From: Ignavibacteria bacterium RIFOXYC2_FULL_35_21
GTDB taxonomy: Bacteria; Bacteroidota; Ignavibacteria; Kapaibacteriales; UBA2268
Assembly: GCA_001804705.1 (NCBI GenBank)
Contig: MHAY01000018.1
Location: 1 to 64,000 of the forward strand
Direction of reading: 5' to 3'
Length of the DNA stretch: 64,000 nucleotides
Of the stretch, positions 1 to 8,938 are shown piece by piece (position 1 is the stretch's first letter; every line of letters begins with the position of its first letter). A program made the translations under genes and the position numbers. The notes beneath the pieces were generated by a model. That model worked only from the letters and a program-made list of their open reading frames with translations. It did not search any database and was not told the origin of the DNA.

Positions 1-54
1 ATTTGTGCTTATTAAATAGGAAATTTTATTTATTGATTTATTAGTAAATTTTTT

Positions 55-186
55 TGAATAGCCACTATCTTCAGATAGTGGAATTATTTTAAGAATGAAC
101 CATAGACTTTAGTCACTTAAATAAGTGGATAAATCCCGCTTAATGGTTATGAAAGACCGCCACTACTTGAAAGTAGTGGCTATTCA
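55..186. repeat. 132-bp REP-pair/MITE-like element with 13-bp terminal inverted repeats
   Basis: The first 13 bases (TGAATAGCCACTA, 55-67) are the exact reverse complement of the last 13 (174-186). Inside each end lies a perfect hairpin with an 8-bp stem and 4-nt loop (62-81 and 160-179). The interior has no reading frame. The layout resembles a REP doublet or a small non-autonomous element. A 17-nt solo copy of the left end occurs at 1641-1657. Confidence 0.65.
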
Positions 187-228
187 TTTCTTTTATTAAT
201 CAGCAATTACTTCATTAGCCATTAGTCA

Positions 229-993
229 TTACTTCTGCTCCGATTGCTTATCCATCAATTTCAGAAACGGAGAAATCAAATCAATCGGTATCGGAAAAAT
301 CGTCGTAGAATTCTTCTCGGTTGCAATATCCGATAGTGTTTGCAGGTAACGCAATTGCAGAGCAATCGGATGTGTCTCGATTATTGTAGCAGCATCTGTC
401 AGCTTTTGGGAAGCCTGGTACTCGCCGTCTGCATTGATGATTTTGGAACGTCTCTCACGCTCGGCTTCTGCCTGCTTTGCCATCGCCCTCTGCATCTCGA
501 TTGGCAGGTCAATCTGCTTTACTTCGACTGTACTGACTTTGATGCCCCATGGCTCAGTGTGCTCATCAATAATTTCCTGGAGCTTTTTATTGATTCGGTC
601 CCGTTCCGAAAGCAATTCATCCATGTCAGACTGGCCCAAGATACTGCGGAGAGTTGTCTGTGCAATCTGGTTTGTTGCAAACAGGTAATTTTCTACACTC
701 ACTATCGCCTTGTCGGCTTCGACAACACGGAAATAAAGCACGGCATTCACCTTGATTGATATGTTGTCTTTTGTAATTACATCCTGGGGCTGAACGTCAA
801 AAGCAACTGTTCTCAGGCTCACACGCACCATCTTATCAATGAAAGGAATGAGAATAATTAAACCGGGCCCTTTTACCCCGATAAGCCTGCCGAGCCTGAA
901 AATAACAGCCCTTTCGTATTCTCTCAGTATCTTTATCGAAGAGAAAATCACAATAACTAAAAAAGCAACGATTAGTAATAACGGCATTGACAT
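229..993 (-). CDS. Slipin/stomatin-like SPFH (Band 7) membrane protein
   Basis: A 254-residue protein with one N-terminal membrane segment (about residues 4-20) followed by an SPFH/Band 7 domain (about 22-190) and a short tail. Motifs typical of slipins are visible: [12 protein letters not shown] near the membrane, then VEVKQIDLP and the Glu/Arg-rich [12 protein letters not shown] stretch. Slipins oligomerise on the cytoplasmic face of the inner membrane and are commonly paired with an NfeD-type protease, as here (the nfeD-like gene at 3078-4361 is on the same strand). The pairing supports a membrane quality-control role. An unrelated beta-barrel gene separates the two. The family call is secure; the physiological role is inferred. 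Confidence 0.9.
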   Translation of the reverse strand: MSMPLLLIVAFLVIVIFSSIKILREYERAVIFRLGRLIGVKGPGLIILIPFIDKMVRVSLRTVAFDVQPQDVITKDNISIKVNAVLYFRVVEADKAIVSVENYLFATNQIAQTTLRSILGQSDMDELLSERDRINKKLQEIIDEHTEPWGIKVSTVEVKQIDLPIEMQRAMAKQAEAERERRSKIINADGEYQASQKLTDAATIIETHPIALQLRYLQTLSDIATEKNSTTIFPIPIDLISPFLKLMDKQSEQK

Positions 994-1435
994 ATTAACC
1001 TCTCAAATAAATATAATTAAAAAATTTTATTCACAATTTACATTATCAATAATAACATTAATTCAGATTATTTACAATTTAATTTCCCACAATTCAGAAT
1101 TCAGCATTCATAATTCAGATTATTTTTTTACCTTCTGTCTAAATCCCTATGAAAATAAATCAGTGAAAATCAGTTCCATCAGTCTCATCCGTGTTCTATC
1201 ACAAAGTCTCTTTGAGAAATAATAACCTTAAAGTCATATTCCTACAACCTTAGTAACAAACAAATTCCCGCTCCTCCCAACCTTATTACCCTATCCAAAT
1301 CATAATAAGGTTTGTCTTTTCGTTTTGTTTTTTCTATTAAGGTTAAATGGCTTTTATAAGGTTTTAATTAAATCATCCCTATCACATTAATCACACAAAT
1401 CACAGTTCAGACAATTTGCGTCTCTGTGTGAGATT
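994..1435. other. Gene-poor AT-rich spacer with degenerate dispersed repeats
   Basis: No convincing gene is seen. It contains short direct repeats of the AATTCAGAATTCAG type (about 1080-1120) and fragments such as ATCAGTGAAAATCAGT and CACAAAGTCTCTTTGAG that recur in other spacers of this window and look like decayed dispersed repeats. Confidence 0.5.
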
Positions 1436-1439
1436 AACT

Positions 1440-1501
1440 CCATGCTTCAGCATGGGGGGAGGAAATCGTCATCACCACAGCCCCGCCACACTAAAGTGTG
1501 G
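1440..1501. repeat. REP-like hairpin pair
   Basis: Two perfect hairpins, CCATGCTTCAGCATGG (1440-1455) and CCACACTAAAGTGTGG (1486-1501), each with a 6-bp stem and 4-nt loop, face each other across about 30 nt and are bounded by G-runs. This is the geometry of a REP doublet. No transposase gene lies nearby. Confidence 0.6.
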
Positions 1502-1582
1502 GGTTATTAAAATCCTACAATCCTCAAATCCTAAAAATCCTAATTCAGACATTTTTTTTTAAACCATTTTAAAACCGTTTTC

Positions 1583-1612
1583 TTGACATATCACCACCAC
1601 AACCTTATCTTT
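1583..1612 (+). promoter_or_regulatory. Candidate strong promoter without a downstream gene
   Basis: TTGACA at 1583-1588 is followed after about 17 nt by TATCTTTG, which fits the Bacteroidota -7 consensus TAnnTTTG. Just downstream is TGTTCTTTGAAATT, a sequence like those leading into stable RNA transcripts. No plus-strand gene follows before the minus-strand gene ending at 2142. It may drive a non-coding RNA or be a relic. Confidence 0.4.
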
Positions 1613-1812
1613 GCACCGCTTGTTCTTTGAAATTCCGGGATGAATAGCCACTATCTTTTGTTCGTGGTAGATAATATCAAATCATACATTGACTTAAGTC
1701 ACAAATTTGAGCATCATTAATAAAAATGATTAATAAAAAAATGCTGGATGTGCACATTGAATTCCTTTATTCTTTAGAATTTACCTTATGTTTTTTAGCA
1801 AATGAAAAATCG

Positions 1813-2119
1813 TGTCAAACCTGCTCAAAATGCCCTAATCTGCCCAATTTTGTCTCTATATAACCAAAAAAGCTCAGTGAAACTCCGTGCAAAACTCTGC
1901 GAGACTTTGTGGTAAAATTAGATTTGTCCTCAATTCTGCATTTTAAATTTTGAATTGAAAATTTATTGAAAATTGAAAATTAGAAATTGAAAATTGAAAA
2001 AACAAAACTCTGTCAAATCTGCTCCGGATGCACAAATCTGCTCATTTTTGGCTTCATATAACCAAAATTATCAGTGAAAATCCGTGCAAAACACTGTAAC
2101 ACTTAGTGGTAAAATTAGC
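1813..2119. repeat. Two direct copies of a ~110-bp dispersed repeat
   Basis: Copy A (1813-1922) and copy B (2011-2119) share the blocks TGTCAAAC/TCTGCTC, AATCTGC, ATATAACCAAAA, TCCGTGCAAAAC and GTGGTAAAATTAG in the same order. AAAATTGA-type tandem repeats separate them. Most of copy B plus the flanking AT repeats occurs again, inverted, at 7687-7806. Confidence 0.65.
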
Positions 2120-2141
2120 TTCTCCTATTTCCCATTTTCAA

Positions 2142-2900
2142 TTAAAACTCCCATCCGAAAGATAGTTCTGCCATAGCAATAATTGTGGTCTCCGTTTCCT
2201 TGTCGTTTGATAATTGAGGTGCAATTCCAATTATTCCGCCAACATTTAAGAAAAAACCGGAATCATAACGCCAGCGATAGCCGATGTTAGACGATAATGA
2301 AATATATGTATGGGAATAATATTGTATATTATTATTATCATTATAAAGTTCTCCGCCTCCCCAGCCGTATTCGATAATTCCTCCTACATAGAATTTATCC
2401 TGCGAAGCGCCATAAAAGTTTTTCATTGAAATCCCCACAGCCGCACTTGTCATATCGAGGCCTTCGGTATAATCGGCAACCACATGATACAAGACCCCAC
2501 CTGCTGAATAACGGAAATGCGGGCCTATAAAAAAGCTTTGCCCGATACGAAAATTATATTCAAAGATTGGACCAAACTGCAAAAAACCCAAAGGATTGAA
2601 TAAAAACTCAGAATTTCCCATCTGGTAATTTGAATAAATGTTTGTGCTTACGGGTTTCTCTTTTGTTATTTTCTCTACTTCCTCCATCTGATAGACAAAC
2701 ACACTACCGTCTGCAGTTTGAATTTTCAGGGATTTGCCGGGCACCTGTTCTATTATGGTACCACGTATTATGCTTCCGTTTTTGAGATAAACCACTTCCT
2801 GCAATTCCTGGGCATTTAATTGAATTGAGGATAATATACTTATTGTCAACAGAAAGGCAAAAAAGAAAAAAACTGTTTTGATAAATTTTGTGGAACTCAT
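2142..2900 (-). CDS. Secreted outer-membrane beta-barrel-like protein, unknown function
   Basis: The start is set at 2900 because a perfect ribosome-binding site (AAGGAGGT) lies just upstream of that ATG. The frame extends 6 codons further upstream, but that start has no such site. The protein (252 residues from this start) has a hydrophobic signal peptide ending near LNAQ. A short domain follows with a KNGSIIRGTI motif, a pattern common in Bacteroidota/Ignavibacteria secreted proteins. The rest has alternating aromatic and Gly-rich strands and ends in Phe, as expected of a small beta-barrel. It sits between the slipin and nfeD genes on the same strand. No enzymatic motif is recognisable. Confidence 0.75.
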   Translation of the reverse strand: MSSTKFIKTVFFFFAFLLTISILSSIQLNAQELQEVVYLKNGSIIRGTIIEQVPGKSLKIQTADGSVFVYQMEEVEKITKEKPVSTNIYSNYQMGNSEFLFNPLGFLQFGPIFEYNFRIGQSFFIGPHFRYSAGGVLYHVVADYTEGLDMTSAAVGISMKNFYGASQDKFYVGGIIEYGWGGGELYNDNNNIQYYSHTYISLSSNIGYRWRYDSGFFLNVGGIIGIAPQLSNDKETETTIIAMAELSFGWEF

Positions 2901-2967
2901 AATTACCTCCTTAATCAATAATTTTATGTAATTAAACTATAACCACAATTCAAAATTATTTTATATA

Positions 2968-3030
2968 ATCCCTACGGTATAAGAGTAGGAGTGGTGATTC
3001 TTATGACCAGATATTTAATCGCTATGCGAT
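2968..3030 (-). repeat. Two-hairpin interspersed repeat, copy 1
   Basis: In the transcribed (minus) direction it begins with hairpin ATCGC-ATA-GCGAT (3018-3030) and ends with a slightly broken ATACC-GTA-GGGAT (2968-2980). It belongs to the family found at seven other places in this window. Confidence 0.7.
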
Positions 3031-3077
3031 AAATATGTCATATTAATATAATTCAGCATTTTGCATTTTACATTCAA

Positions 3078-4361
3078 TTAAACTTTTTTCACTTTCAGCA
3101 ACAACGAATCGACATCGCTAACGACAACCTCATCGCCTTTGCCGATTGTCTCGTCTGATGCGGCTTTCCAGATTTCACCCATGACTTTGACATTCCCTTT
3201 TACGTTTGCTGAGATATCCGAAATAGCCACACCCTTCTGACCAATCATTGCTTCTTGGCCTAAGGCTCGTCTCCGCTTCTGTGCCTTCAAGCCCAAAGCG
3301 ACAATGAAAATAAAAAACAATGCCGTTAAAACCGTACCTGTGATTATTGAACTCATAGATATTTGCAGAAATTCAAATGGTGAATCTATTAACATGAGCG
3401 AGCCAAGCAGGAATGACACAACTCCACCAATCGTCAGGATTCCGTAACTTGGTACTTTTATTTCTAATAAAAACATTATAACAGCTAAAAAAATTAATGA
3501 TACACCTGCATAGTTGATTGGCAGGAATTGGAGTGAGTAACCGGCAAGAATAAGGCTTATCCCGCCTGCAACCCCGGGAACAATCGAACCTGGATTATAC
3601 AGTTCAAAAAATATTCCGTATATGCCAATCAAAAGCAGTATGTATGCAATGTTTGGATTTGTCAGTATGCTGAAGAATTCTTCTTTCCAGTTCATTTCCT
3701 GCTCTTCGACTACGACTGATGCAGTTCTCAATGTTACTGTCCCTGAAGAAGTTGTTGCCATATCGCCATCAACTGCTCTAAGCAATGAATCAACGTTTGG
3801 GCAGATGTAATCAATAACACCTTCCTTCAATGCTTCGTTTTCTGTAGCCGATATGCTCTCCCTGACTGAGCGTTCAGCCCAAGCTTCGTTTCTATGCCTC
3901 TTCTGGGCTATCGAGCGTATAAATGCACATGCATCATTTGTTATTTTATCGCTCATAACACTTGTTGTATCGCTTCCACCTCCTGCATCTACCGGATGTG
4001 CGGCACCAATATTAGTTCCCTGTGCCATAATAGCAAAATTTGCTGAAAGCGTTATGAACACACCTGCAGAACCAGCCCTTGCTCCTCCGGGAGCGACATA
4101 CACAATGATTGGAACTTTCGAACCGAGTATGTCCTTAACAATGTCTCTTGTGGCATCAAGCAAGCCACCCGGTGTGTTCAGTTGTATAATAAGTGCCTCT
4201 GCACGGGTTTCCTCAGCTTTTTCGATACTACTTTTGATGAAAGAAGCAGTTGCAGGGCCTATGCCGCTTTCAACTTTAATAAGTAGCACACGTGATTTTG
4301 CATTTGCCGTTATCAATACAGCGAAGAAGAAGAATATGATTGATTTTATCAGACCTTTCAT
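3078..4361 (-). CDS. nfeD: NfeD-type membrane-bound serine protease (ClpP-class domain)
   Basis: A 427-residue protein: signal peptide (about 1-21), a ClpP-class serine protease domain (about 25-215), four or five membrane helices (about 230-370) and a C-terminal NfeD OB-fold (about 375-427). The protease domain shows LIIQLNTPGGL and the nucleophile region GGARAGSAGVFI, with the likely catalytic Ser in RAGSAG. Long NfeD proteins cleave hydrophobic regions of membrane partners, especially stomatin/slipins. The slipin at 229-993 is the expected partner. Full length for the family. Confidence 0.92.
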   Translation of the reverse strand: MKGLIKSIIFFFFAVLITANAKSRVLLIKVESGIGPATASFIKSSIEKAEETRAEALIIQLNTPGGLLDATRDIVKDILGSKVPIIVYVAPGGARAGSAGVFITLSANFAIMAQGTNIGAAHPVDAGGGSDTTSVMSDKITNDACAFIRSIAQKRHRNEAWAERSVRESISATENEALKEGVIDYICPNVDSLLRAVDGDMATTSSGTVTLRTASVVVEEQEMNWKEEFFSILTNPNIAYILLLIGIYGIFFELYNPGSIVPGVAGGISLILAGYSLQFLPINYAGVSLIFLAVIMFLLEIKVPSYGILTIGGVVSFLLGSLMLIDSPFEFLQISMSSIITGTVLTALFFIFIVALGLKAQKRRRALGQEAMIGQKGVAISDISANVKGNVKVMGEIWKAASDETIGKGDEVVVSDVDSLLLKVKKV

Positions 4362-4735
4362 TTTTCATCTGCCAATTATTTCATAGAAAAGATTCGGAAC
4401 TAATTTACAAAATTTAGGAGTGATTATTCAATAAATTTTGGGATAAATGAAAAAGTAGTATCAAAATAATGTTCTGTCCGGATAATACTGTAGAAATTGA
4501 TAATAACATTCTGCAGAATTTATACTATTGTGTTTCAAGATGCAGAATGTAAAAAGAAGATAGCCGGATATTATACCCGGCTATCTAAGAGCAAAATTAA
4601 TTAAAAAATTTTTGTTTACAACATTATTAATTTAATTATTATTTTTTTAAAATCAAAGAAATATTTTGCTTTTTTAATAAAATTTTATTTAATTAGTAAT
4701 ATTAGGTTTAACAAAAATATTAATTAGGAGTAACT
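4362..4735. other. Divergent intergenic region with a 9-bp-stem hairpin
   Basis: This spacer separates the minus-strand nfeD-like gene from the plus-strand secreted protein. A perfect inverted repeat, GATAGCCGG (4559-4567) and CCGGCTATC (4577-4585), surrounds a 9-nt loop. It is followed by A-rich rather than T-rich sequence on the plus strand, so it is not a classical terminator. AT-rich sequence from 4600 to 4720 probably holds the promoter of the 4736 gene. Confidence 0.45.
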
Positions 4736-7405
4736 ATGGGCAAGTTAGCAAAAATTTTGTTGCTTCTATTTGTATGCTTTTTATTAGCATCCGAATACCA
4801 GCCATTATATGGTGAACCGTATGATTCCCGAATCCGCGAAAACGATTCCGAATTAAAGAAAAAACGTGAACAGTGGATTGAGGATATGCATAGAACCGAA
4901 CCCGGTGTCAATTGGAAAGTGTTGGAAAACGAAACACGTCTTTCCAAATATCAATATCTGCAAAACAATCTATATGATAAAATAAAAAATGGCGGGGATT
5001 ATAAAACGTTAGCTGCCGATGTTGAAATCGGAAATACAGGCTTCAGGGGATTTTGGACTGAAAAGGGTAGTCTCAACCTTGCAGGAAGGATACACACAAC
5101 CCACGTTCCTCCGGGTTCAAGTACTGTTTATGCTGCTTCGGCAGGAGGGAATATCTGGAAGGGTAATCTGGATGGTGATAACTGGACATGCCTAAACAAT
5201 GGTTTTAAAATTAATGATATTAGAATGATAACAACTGCAAGTGAAATAAAAAAATTCATTACAAGGGTCATCGTAGTTGGATATACATCACCTAATGTTT
5301 ACTATACAAATAATAACGGACAGTCCTGGAATCAGGCAACAGGACTTGATTCATTAGTTTATGGAGGGTGGATTATCAGGGCAATTGTGCAAAACACGAC
5401 AAATGATATTTACCTTTTGTGTGGTGAACAGGATTTTCAATCGTCGTTTGTAACCATCTATCACTCATCAAACAATGGAACTTCTTTTTCAAAAATTCTG
5501 ACAATCAATACAGACCCTCAGTTTTGTGATATCTGGACACCCAAATATGATAATGAAGATATATACATTATTTACAGAGACAATATTACAAAACTCGTTA
5601 ATAATCAATTACAACTTGTGTATAAAATCAATACCAAATTCAAGCCCTTGATTAATTTTGATAATTTAAGTCAGGCAATACTCCAGGGAACTTATGTACA
5701 AAATCAGGCTTATCTTTCAATCTTATTTAAAGATGCCATTAAAGACACATCATATTTATACAATTACAATGCAACTGATGGAATTAAATATGAAGGAATT
5801 GTACCTATTGGAACATTTGACCGCAACAGTTTTTGCGTCTCGGTTAATGACCCTGACTATTTATATATAGGAAAGGTAGAATGTTACAGAAGTAAAAATC
5901 GAGGTGATACCTGGTCAAAAATAAACGATTGGTATGATTATTATGACAAGCCAAACACAAGACTACATGCTGATATTCCGGGCATTTCATCATTAAGGCG
6001 GAGTAACGAAGAAATCACTCTTATTTCGACTGACGGAGGTTTGTATAAATCTGACGATAAATTAGGTTCGGTTAGTAACATATCCAGAACCGGTTTGAAC
6101 GTAAGCCAATATTACAGCACTTTAACTTCCCCGGGAAATCCCAAGATGGTGTTTGCCGGAAGCCAGGACCAGGGTTTCCAGATTTGCGAAGAAGACAGTA
6201 ATGCCGTACTTGGATTCGAGCAAATCAACAGCGGCGATTACGGACATCTTATATCAGGTAATGATTGTTATGATGTTTGGGGTGTCTATCCCGGCTTTAT
6301 CATATTGTATGACAAAGCAATTGAATCCGGAATAAAAAAATACACACTTGACTTTTCAGATTTTATGAAAAATTCTTTATGGATGCCGCCTCTCGCCCGT
6401 GACCCGGCTTCATCTTCTAAGGTATATTTACTTAGCGGACAACCACTTAATCAGACTGAAAAAGGTTCATATTTATGGAAACTCAGCTTTGCAGATAATA
6501 AAATCAACTATGAGCAAATACCATTCAATTTTGTTACACATAATGACTATGACAAGGTATCTGCCTTTGCCGGTAAAATAACATATATGTTTCCAAAAAA
6601 GAATCAATTTAATTATTATTATACTTTGACATCTTACGGCAGGTTTTTCTATTCCACCGACAAAGGTACAAGCTGGACCGAAAATCCAATCTTCAGGGGA
6701 CCGGGCGCTCATTATTTTTATGGAAGTACTATTGTCATATCACAAACTAATGCCGAAAAAGTCTATATAGCAGGGAGCGGATATTCTAATCCTTGCGTGT
6801 TTATGTCAACAGACCATGGACAATCATTTACTCCGCTCGACAGCGGCTTGCCCCGGACTTTGGTTTACAAGATGGTTGGTACACCCGATGATGAGTATTT
6901 GTTTGCCGCCACTGAAGCTGGCCCTTACGTCTATATAGCTGAAGAAAAACGCTGGTATTCTATGAGCAGTCCCGATTCTCCCGACCAAACATTTTGGTCT
7001 GTGGAGTACCTGGAAAATACGAAAAAAGTCAGGTTCAGTACTTATGGAAGAGGCATTTGGGATTTTAAAATTGTCCTGTTTAAAAAGTTCAATGATGTTA
7101 GTGAAGACAATCAAACAGCGGAACCGCCAAGTATAGATTTAAAGGCATATCCTAATCCGTTCAATGAGAAAATTTCTGTTGATGTTATTAGTTCTAAGGC
7201 ATCATATTATAATATCCGAGTTTTCGATGTACTCGGCAACCTTGTGAAGGAGCTATATTCGGGAACATTAAATGATGGAAAGAATCAATTCGAATGGGAT
7301 GGTAAGACAACCAACGGCTTAAAACTGCCTGACGGAATCTATATGCTCACAGCCTCATCAGAGGGATTCACTAATTATGCGAAATTAATTATGAATTCCG
7401 AATGA
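4736..7405 (+). CDS. Secreted beta-propeller (BNR/sortilin-like) protein with T9SS sorting domain
   Basis: An 889-residue protein with a signal peptide (about 1-25), a long region of BNR/VPS10-type propeller repeats (about 85-790) with repeated GxTW-like elements (GQSWNQ, GDTWSK, GTSWTE, GQSFTP) and a C-terminal domain (about 805-889) with YPNPFN and LPDGIYML motifs. The latter is the FlgD-like/Por sorting domain recognised by the type IX secretion system, so the protein is exported across the outer membrane. AGGAG precedes the ATG. Residues about 29-38 (YDSRIRENDS) look like the in-frame peptide of a dispersed repeat. Ligand or substrate is unknown. Confidence 0.85.
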   Translation: MGKLAKILLLLFVCFLLASEYQPLYGEPYDSRIRENDSELKKKREQWIEDMHRTEPGVNWKVLENETRLSKYQYLQNNLYDKIKNGGDYKTLAADVEIGNTGFRGFWTEKGSLNLAGRIHTTHVPPGSSTVYAASAGGNIWKGNLDGDNWTCLNNGFKINDIRMITTASEIKKFITRVIVVGYTSPNVYYTNNNGQSWNQATGLDSLVYGGWIIRAIVQNTTNDIYLLCGEQDFQSSFVTIYHSSNNGTSFSKILTINTDPQFCDIWTPKYDNEDIYIIYRDNITKLVNNQLQLVYKINTKFKPLINFDNLSQAILQGTYVQNQAYLSILFKDAIKDTSYLYNYNATDGIKYEGIVPIGTFDRNSFCVSVNDPDYLYIGKVECYRSKNRGDTWSKINDWYDYYDKPNTRLHADIPGISSLRRSNEEITLISTDGGLYKSDDKLGSVSNISRTGLNVSQYYSTLTSPGNPKMVFAGSQDQGFQICEEDSNAVLGFEQINSGDYGHLISGNDCYDVWGVYPGFIILYDKAIESGIKKYTLDFSDFMKNSLWMPPLARDPASSSKVYLLSGQPLNQTEKGSYLWKLSFADNKINYEQIPFNFVTHNDYDKVSAFAGKITYMFPKKNQFNYYYTLTSYGRFFYSTDKGTSWTENPIFRGPGAHYFYGSTIVISQTNAEKVYIAGSGYSNPCVFMSTDHGQSFTPLDSGLPRTLVYKMVGTPDDEYLFAATEAGPYVYIAEEKRWYSMSSPDSPDQTFWSVEYLENTKKVRFSTYGRGIWDFKIVLFKKFNDVSEDNQTAEPPSIDLKAYPNPFNEKISVDVISSKASYYNIRVFDVLGNLVKELYSGTLNDGKNQFEWDGKTTNGLKLPDGIYMLTASSEGFTNYAKLIMNSE

Positions 7406-7474
7406 TGAATGCTGAATTGGAAATAGGGAATAGGAATTGGGAAATAGGAAGTAGAATTCATCAATTTTATTAAG

Positions 7475-7533
7475 TAGTGATTAAATATCGGTAGCAAAAT
7501 AAGCAACAACAATCATCATTTTCCCGTAGGGAA
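7475..7533 (+). repeat. Two-hairpin interspersed repeat, degenerate copy
   Basis: The conserved GATTAAATATCGGTAG core (about 7479-7494) is followed by hairpin TTCCC-GTA-GGGAA (7521-7533). The outermost pair is changed from A-T to T-A relative to the other copies, so pairing is kept. The first hairpin has decayed. Confidence 0.55.
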
Positions 7534-7576
7534 TAAATAAACAATTACGAATTTCAAATTACGAATTATGAATGAA

Positions 7577-7612
7577 GGCTGTGATTCTGAATTTATTTCA
7601 GAATCCATAGCC
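7577..7612. terminator. Long hairpin, possible bidirectional terminator
   Basis: The arms GGCTGTGATTCTGAA and TTCAGAATCCATAGCC pair over about 15 bp with one bulge and a 5-nt loop. It lies about 170 nt after the T9SS gene and before the convergent minus-strand gene. There is no T-run, so the terminator function is tentative. Confidence 0.35.
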
Positions 7613-7686
7613 GGAAACCCGCTTCAACATATTTTATTTCACGCAAAGTCGCAAAGAATCTGCTAAGGTCGCAAAGATTTACCCTT

Positions 7687-7806
7687 AAATTTTGGTTGTA
7701 TAAAGCCAAAAAGGTGCAGATTTGTGCATTCGGAGCAGATATGACAGAGTTTTGTTTTTTCAATTTTCAATTTCTAATTTTCAATTTTCAATTTTCAATA
7801 AATTTT
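7687..7806. repeat. Inverted copy of the dispersed repeat at 1950-2069
   Basis: Reads as the reverse complement of 1981-2069 with only a few differences (shared blocks GCAGATTTGTGCAT, GGAGCAGAT and TGACAGAGTTTTG). The similarity continues into the adjacent TTTTCAATTTTCAA tandem repeats, so the repeat includes the AT-rich part. Confidence 0.7.
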
Positions 7807-7931
7807 CAATAAACTAATTTAAAATATTCAAATAATTTCAAAATACATTTATAAAGTTCAAGTTGGAAATATGGATTAGTTCATATTTGTTTTTCAAATT
7901 GAAAATTATAAAATTCATTGGAAATTGAAAA

Positions 7932-8063
7932 TTGAAAATTTTAGCAATACACACGGAGCTTCAATATGAAGTTACTGAAGAACTGAGTACACAAATAAAT
8001 TCTGCATTGCCTGAATATGCAGGGGGTGCAATTCAGATAATTGAAGGGTGGATGGGAGATTAG
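7932..8063 (+). pseudogene. Possible 3' remnant of a protein gene
   Basis: A short frame opening with TTG encodes about 43 residues with a protein-like composition (TEELSTQINSALPEYAGG, ending EGWMGD). It opens within the AAAATTGA repeat, has no clear ribosome-binding site and matches no family I recognise. It could be the tail of a gene destroyed by repeat expansion. Confidence 0.25.
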
Positions 8064-8097
8064 TTTTAAATCTCATCGTATCATAAATATTTAAAAA

Positions 8098-8859
8098 TCA
8101 AAACCAGAGCTTCAATCCGAGTTTTATTGAAAGAAAATCAATTGTTCTGTCTTTGTCGTTCGGATTGTCGGGATTTTTCCCGTCATTCAGTTCTCTTTCA
8201 GGTAAATATAATCGGGGCTGTGATGCAGGTTTTGTGTAACTTTTACCAATAAGATTAATATTTGAATAATTAGTAATCAATTCAACAGCAAGCGGTGTCT
8301 CAGGAATATTTAACCTGCCGCCTATTTCTGTTTCAAAGCCTAAACGTTGTGTCGGTATCACATCTGTCTCTGTAAAATAGTGAACATTTCCGGCAATAGT
8401 ACTTGTATTAATACCAAGTCTTCCGAATATATTAAGTAAATCTGCAGGTAAACCCAAAGTATATTCACAACCCAAAGACCATACAAAAAGAGTAATTGAA
8501 GCAAATGCTGAAGTTGACAGATATGAAGCATCACTATTTAGAAAAAAGAAGAATAAATTCAGTGAAAGATACGGGCTGAAATTGCTTTCCGGGAACCTGT
8601 AAGATAATTGTCCTCCAAAATTAAATGATTGTGTACCGCTTTCTCCAAATGGAAATTTGGAATTGTTGTAATCTTTGGAAAGGTCATTATAAAATTCTTC
8701 ACCGGTACCACGCATTGCTTCTGAAATTCCAAAATTAGTGAAATAATTGCCGTTGAACATTAAGCTCCATTGTCCCGGCAGTTTAGTTTGTGCAAAAATT
8801 TGAATTGTTAAAATAACAGAAAATGAAAAAATAAGAGCAAAAACAAATTTTCTGTGCAT
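8098..8859 (-). CDS. Outer-membrane beta-barrel protein, unknown function
   Basis: A 253-residue protein with a cleavable signal peptide (about 1-23, ending IFAQ), then alternating hydrophobic/aromatic strands (LSYRF, YLSLNLFFFF, LGCEYTLG) and a C-terminal LWF. This pattern is typical of outer-membrane barrels. The loop near residues 215-240 is rich in Asp, Asn and Pro. It lies downstream of the nickel-type permease on the same strand and could be co-transcribed, so an outer-membrane role in metal uptake is possible but unsupported by motifs. Confidence 0.7.
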   Translation of the reverse strand: MHRKFVFALIFSFSVILTIQIFAQTKLPGQWSLMFNGNYFTNFGISEAMRGTGEEFYNDLSKDYNNSKFPFGESGTQSFNFGGQLSYRFPESNFSPYLSLNLFFFFLNSDASYLSTSAFASITLFVWSLGCEYTLGLPADLLNIFGRLGINTSTIAGNVHYFTETDVIPTQRLGFETEIGGRLNIPETPLAVELITNYSNINLIGKSYTKPASQPRLYLPERELNDGKNPDNPNDKDRTIDFLSIKLGLKLWF

Positions 8860-8938
8860 GATTCACTCCAATTTAAAATGAATAATATTATTTATTTCAA
8901 TATGGAAATCCAATTGTTGTTAATTTGTAAAATAATTA

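Larger units (their letters stand above)
7406..7931. other. Repeat-filled spacer downstream of the T9SS protein gene
   Basis: Contains in order: short AATAGGAATTGGGAAATAG repeats; a decayed copy of the two-hairpin repeat (about 7475-7533); a long imperfect hairpin (7577-7612) that may end transcription; CGCAAAGTCGCAAAG-type dispersed sequence (about 7634-7675); the inverted copy of the repeat from 1950-2069; and TTTTCAATTTTCAA tandem repeats to about 7815. No convincing gene is seen. Confidence 0.55.

Noticed and set aside
839-1222. Plus-strand reading frame over the slipin gene start and spacer
   Set aside because: Antisense to a clear slipin gene, low-complexity composition and no ribosome-binding site; a shadow frame.
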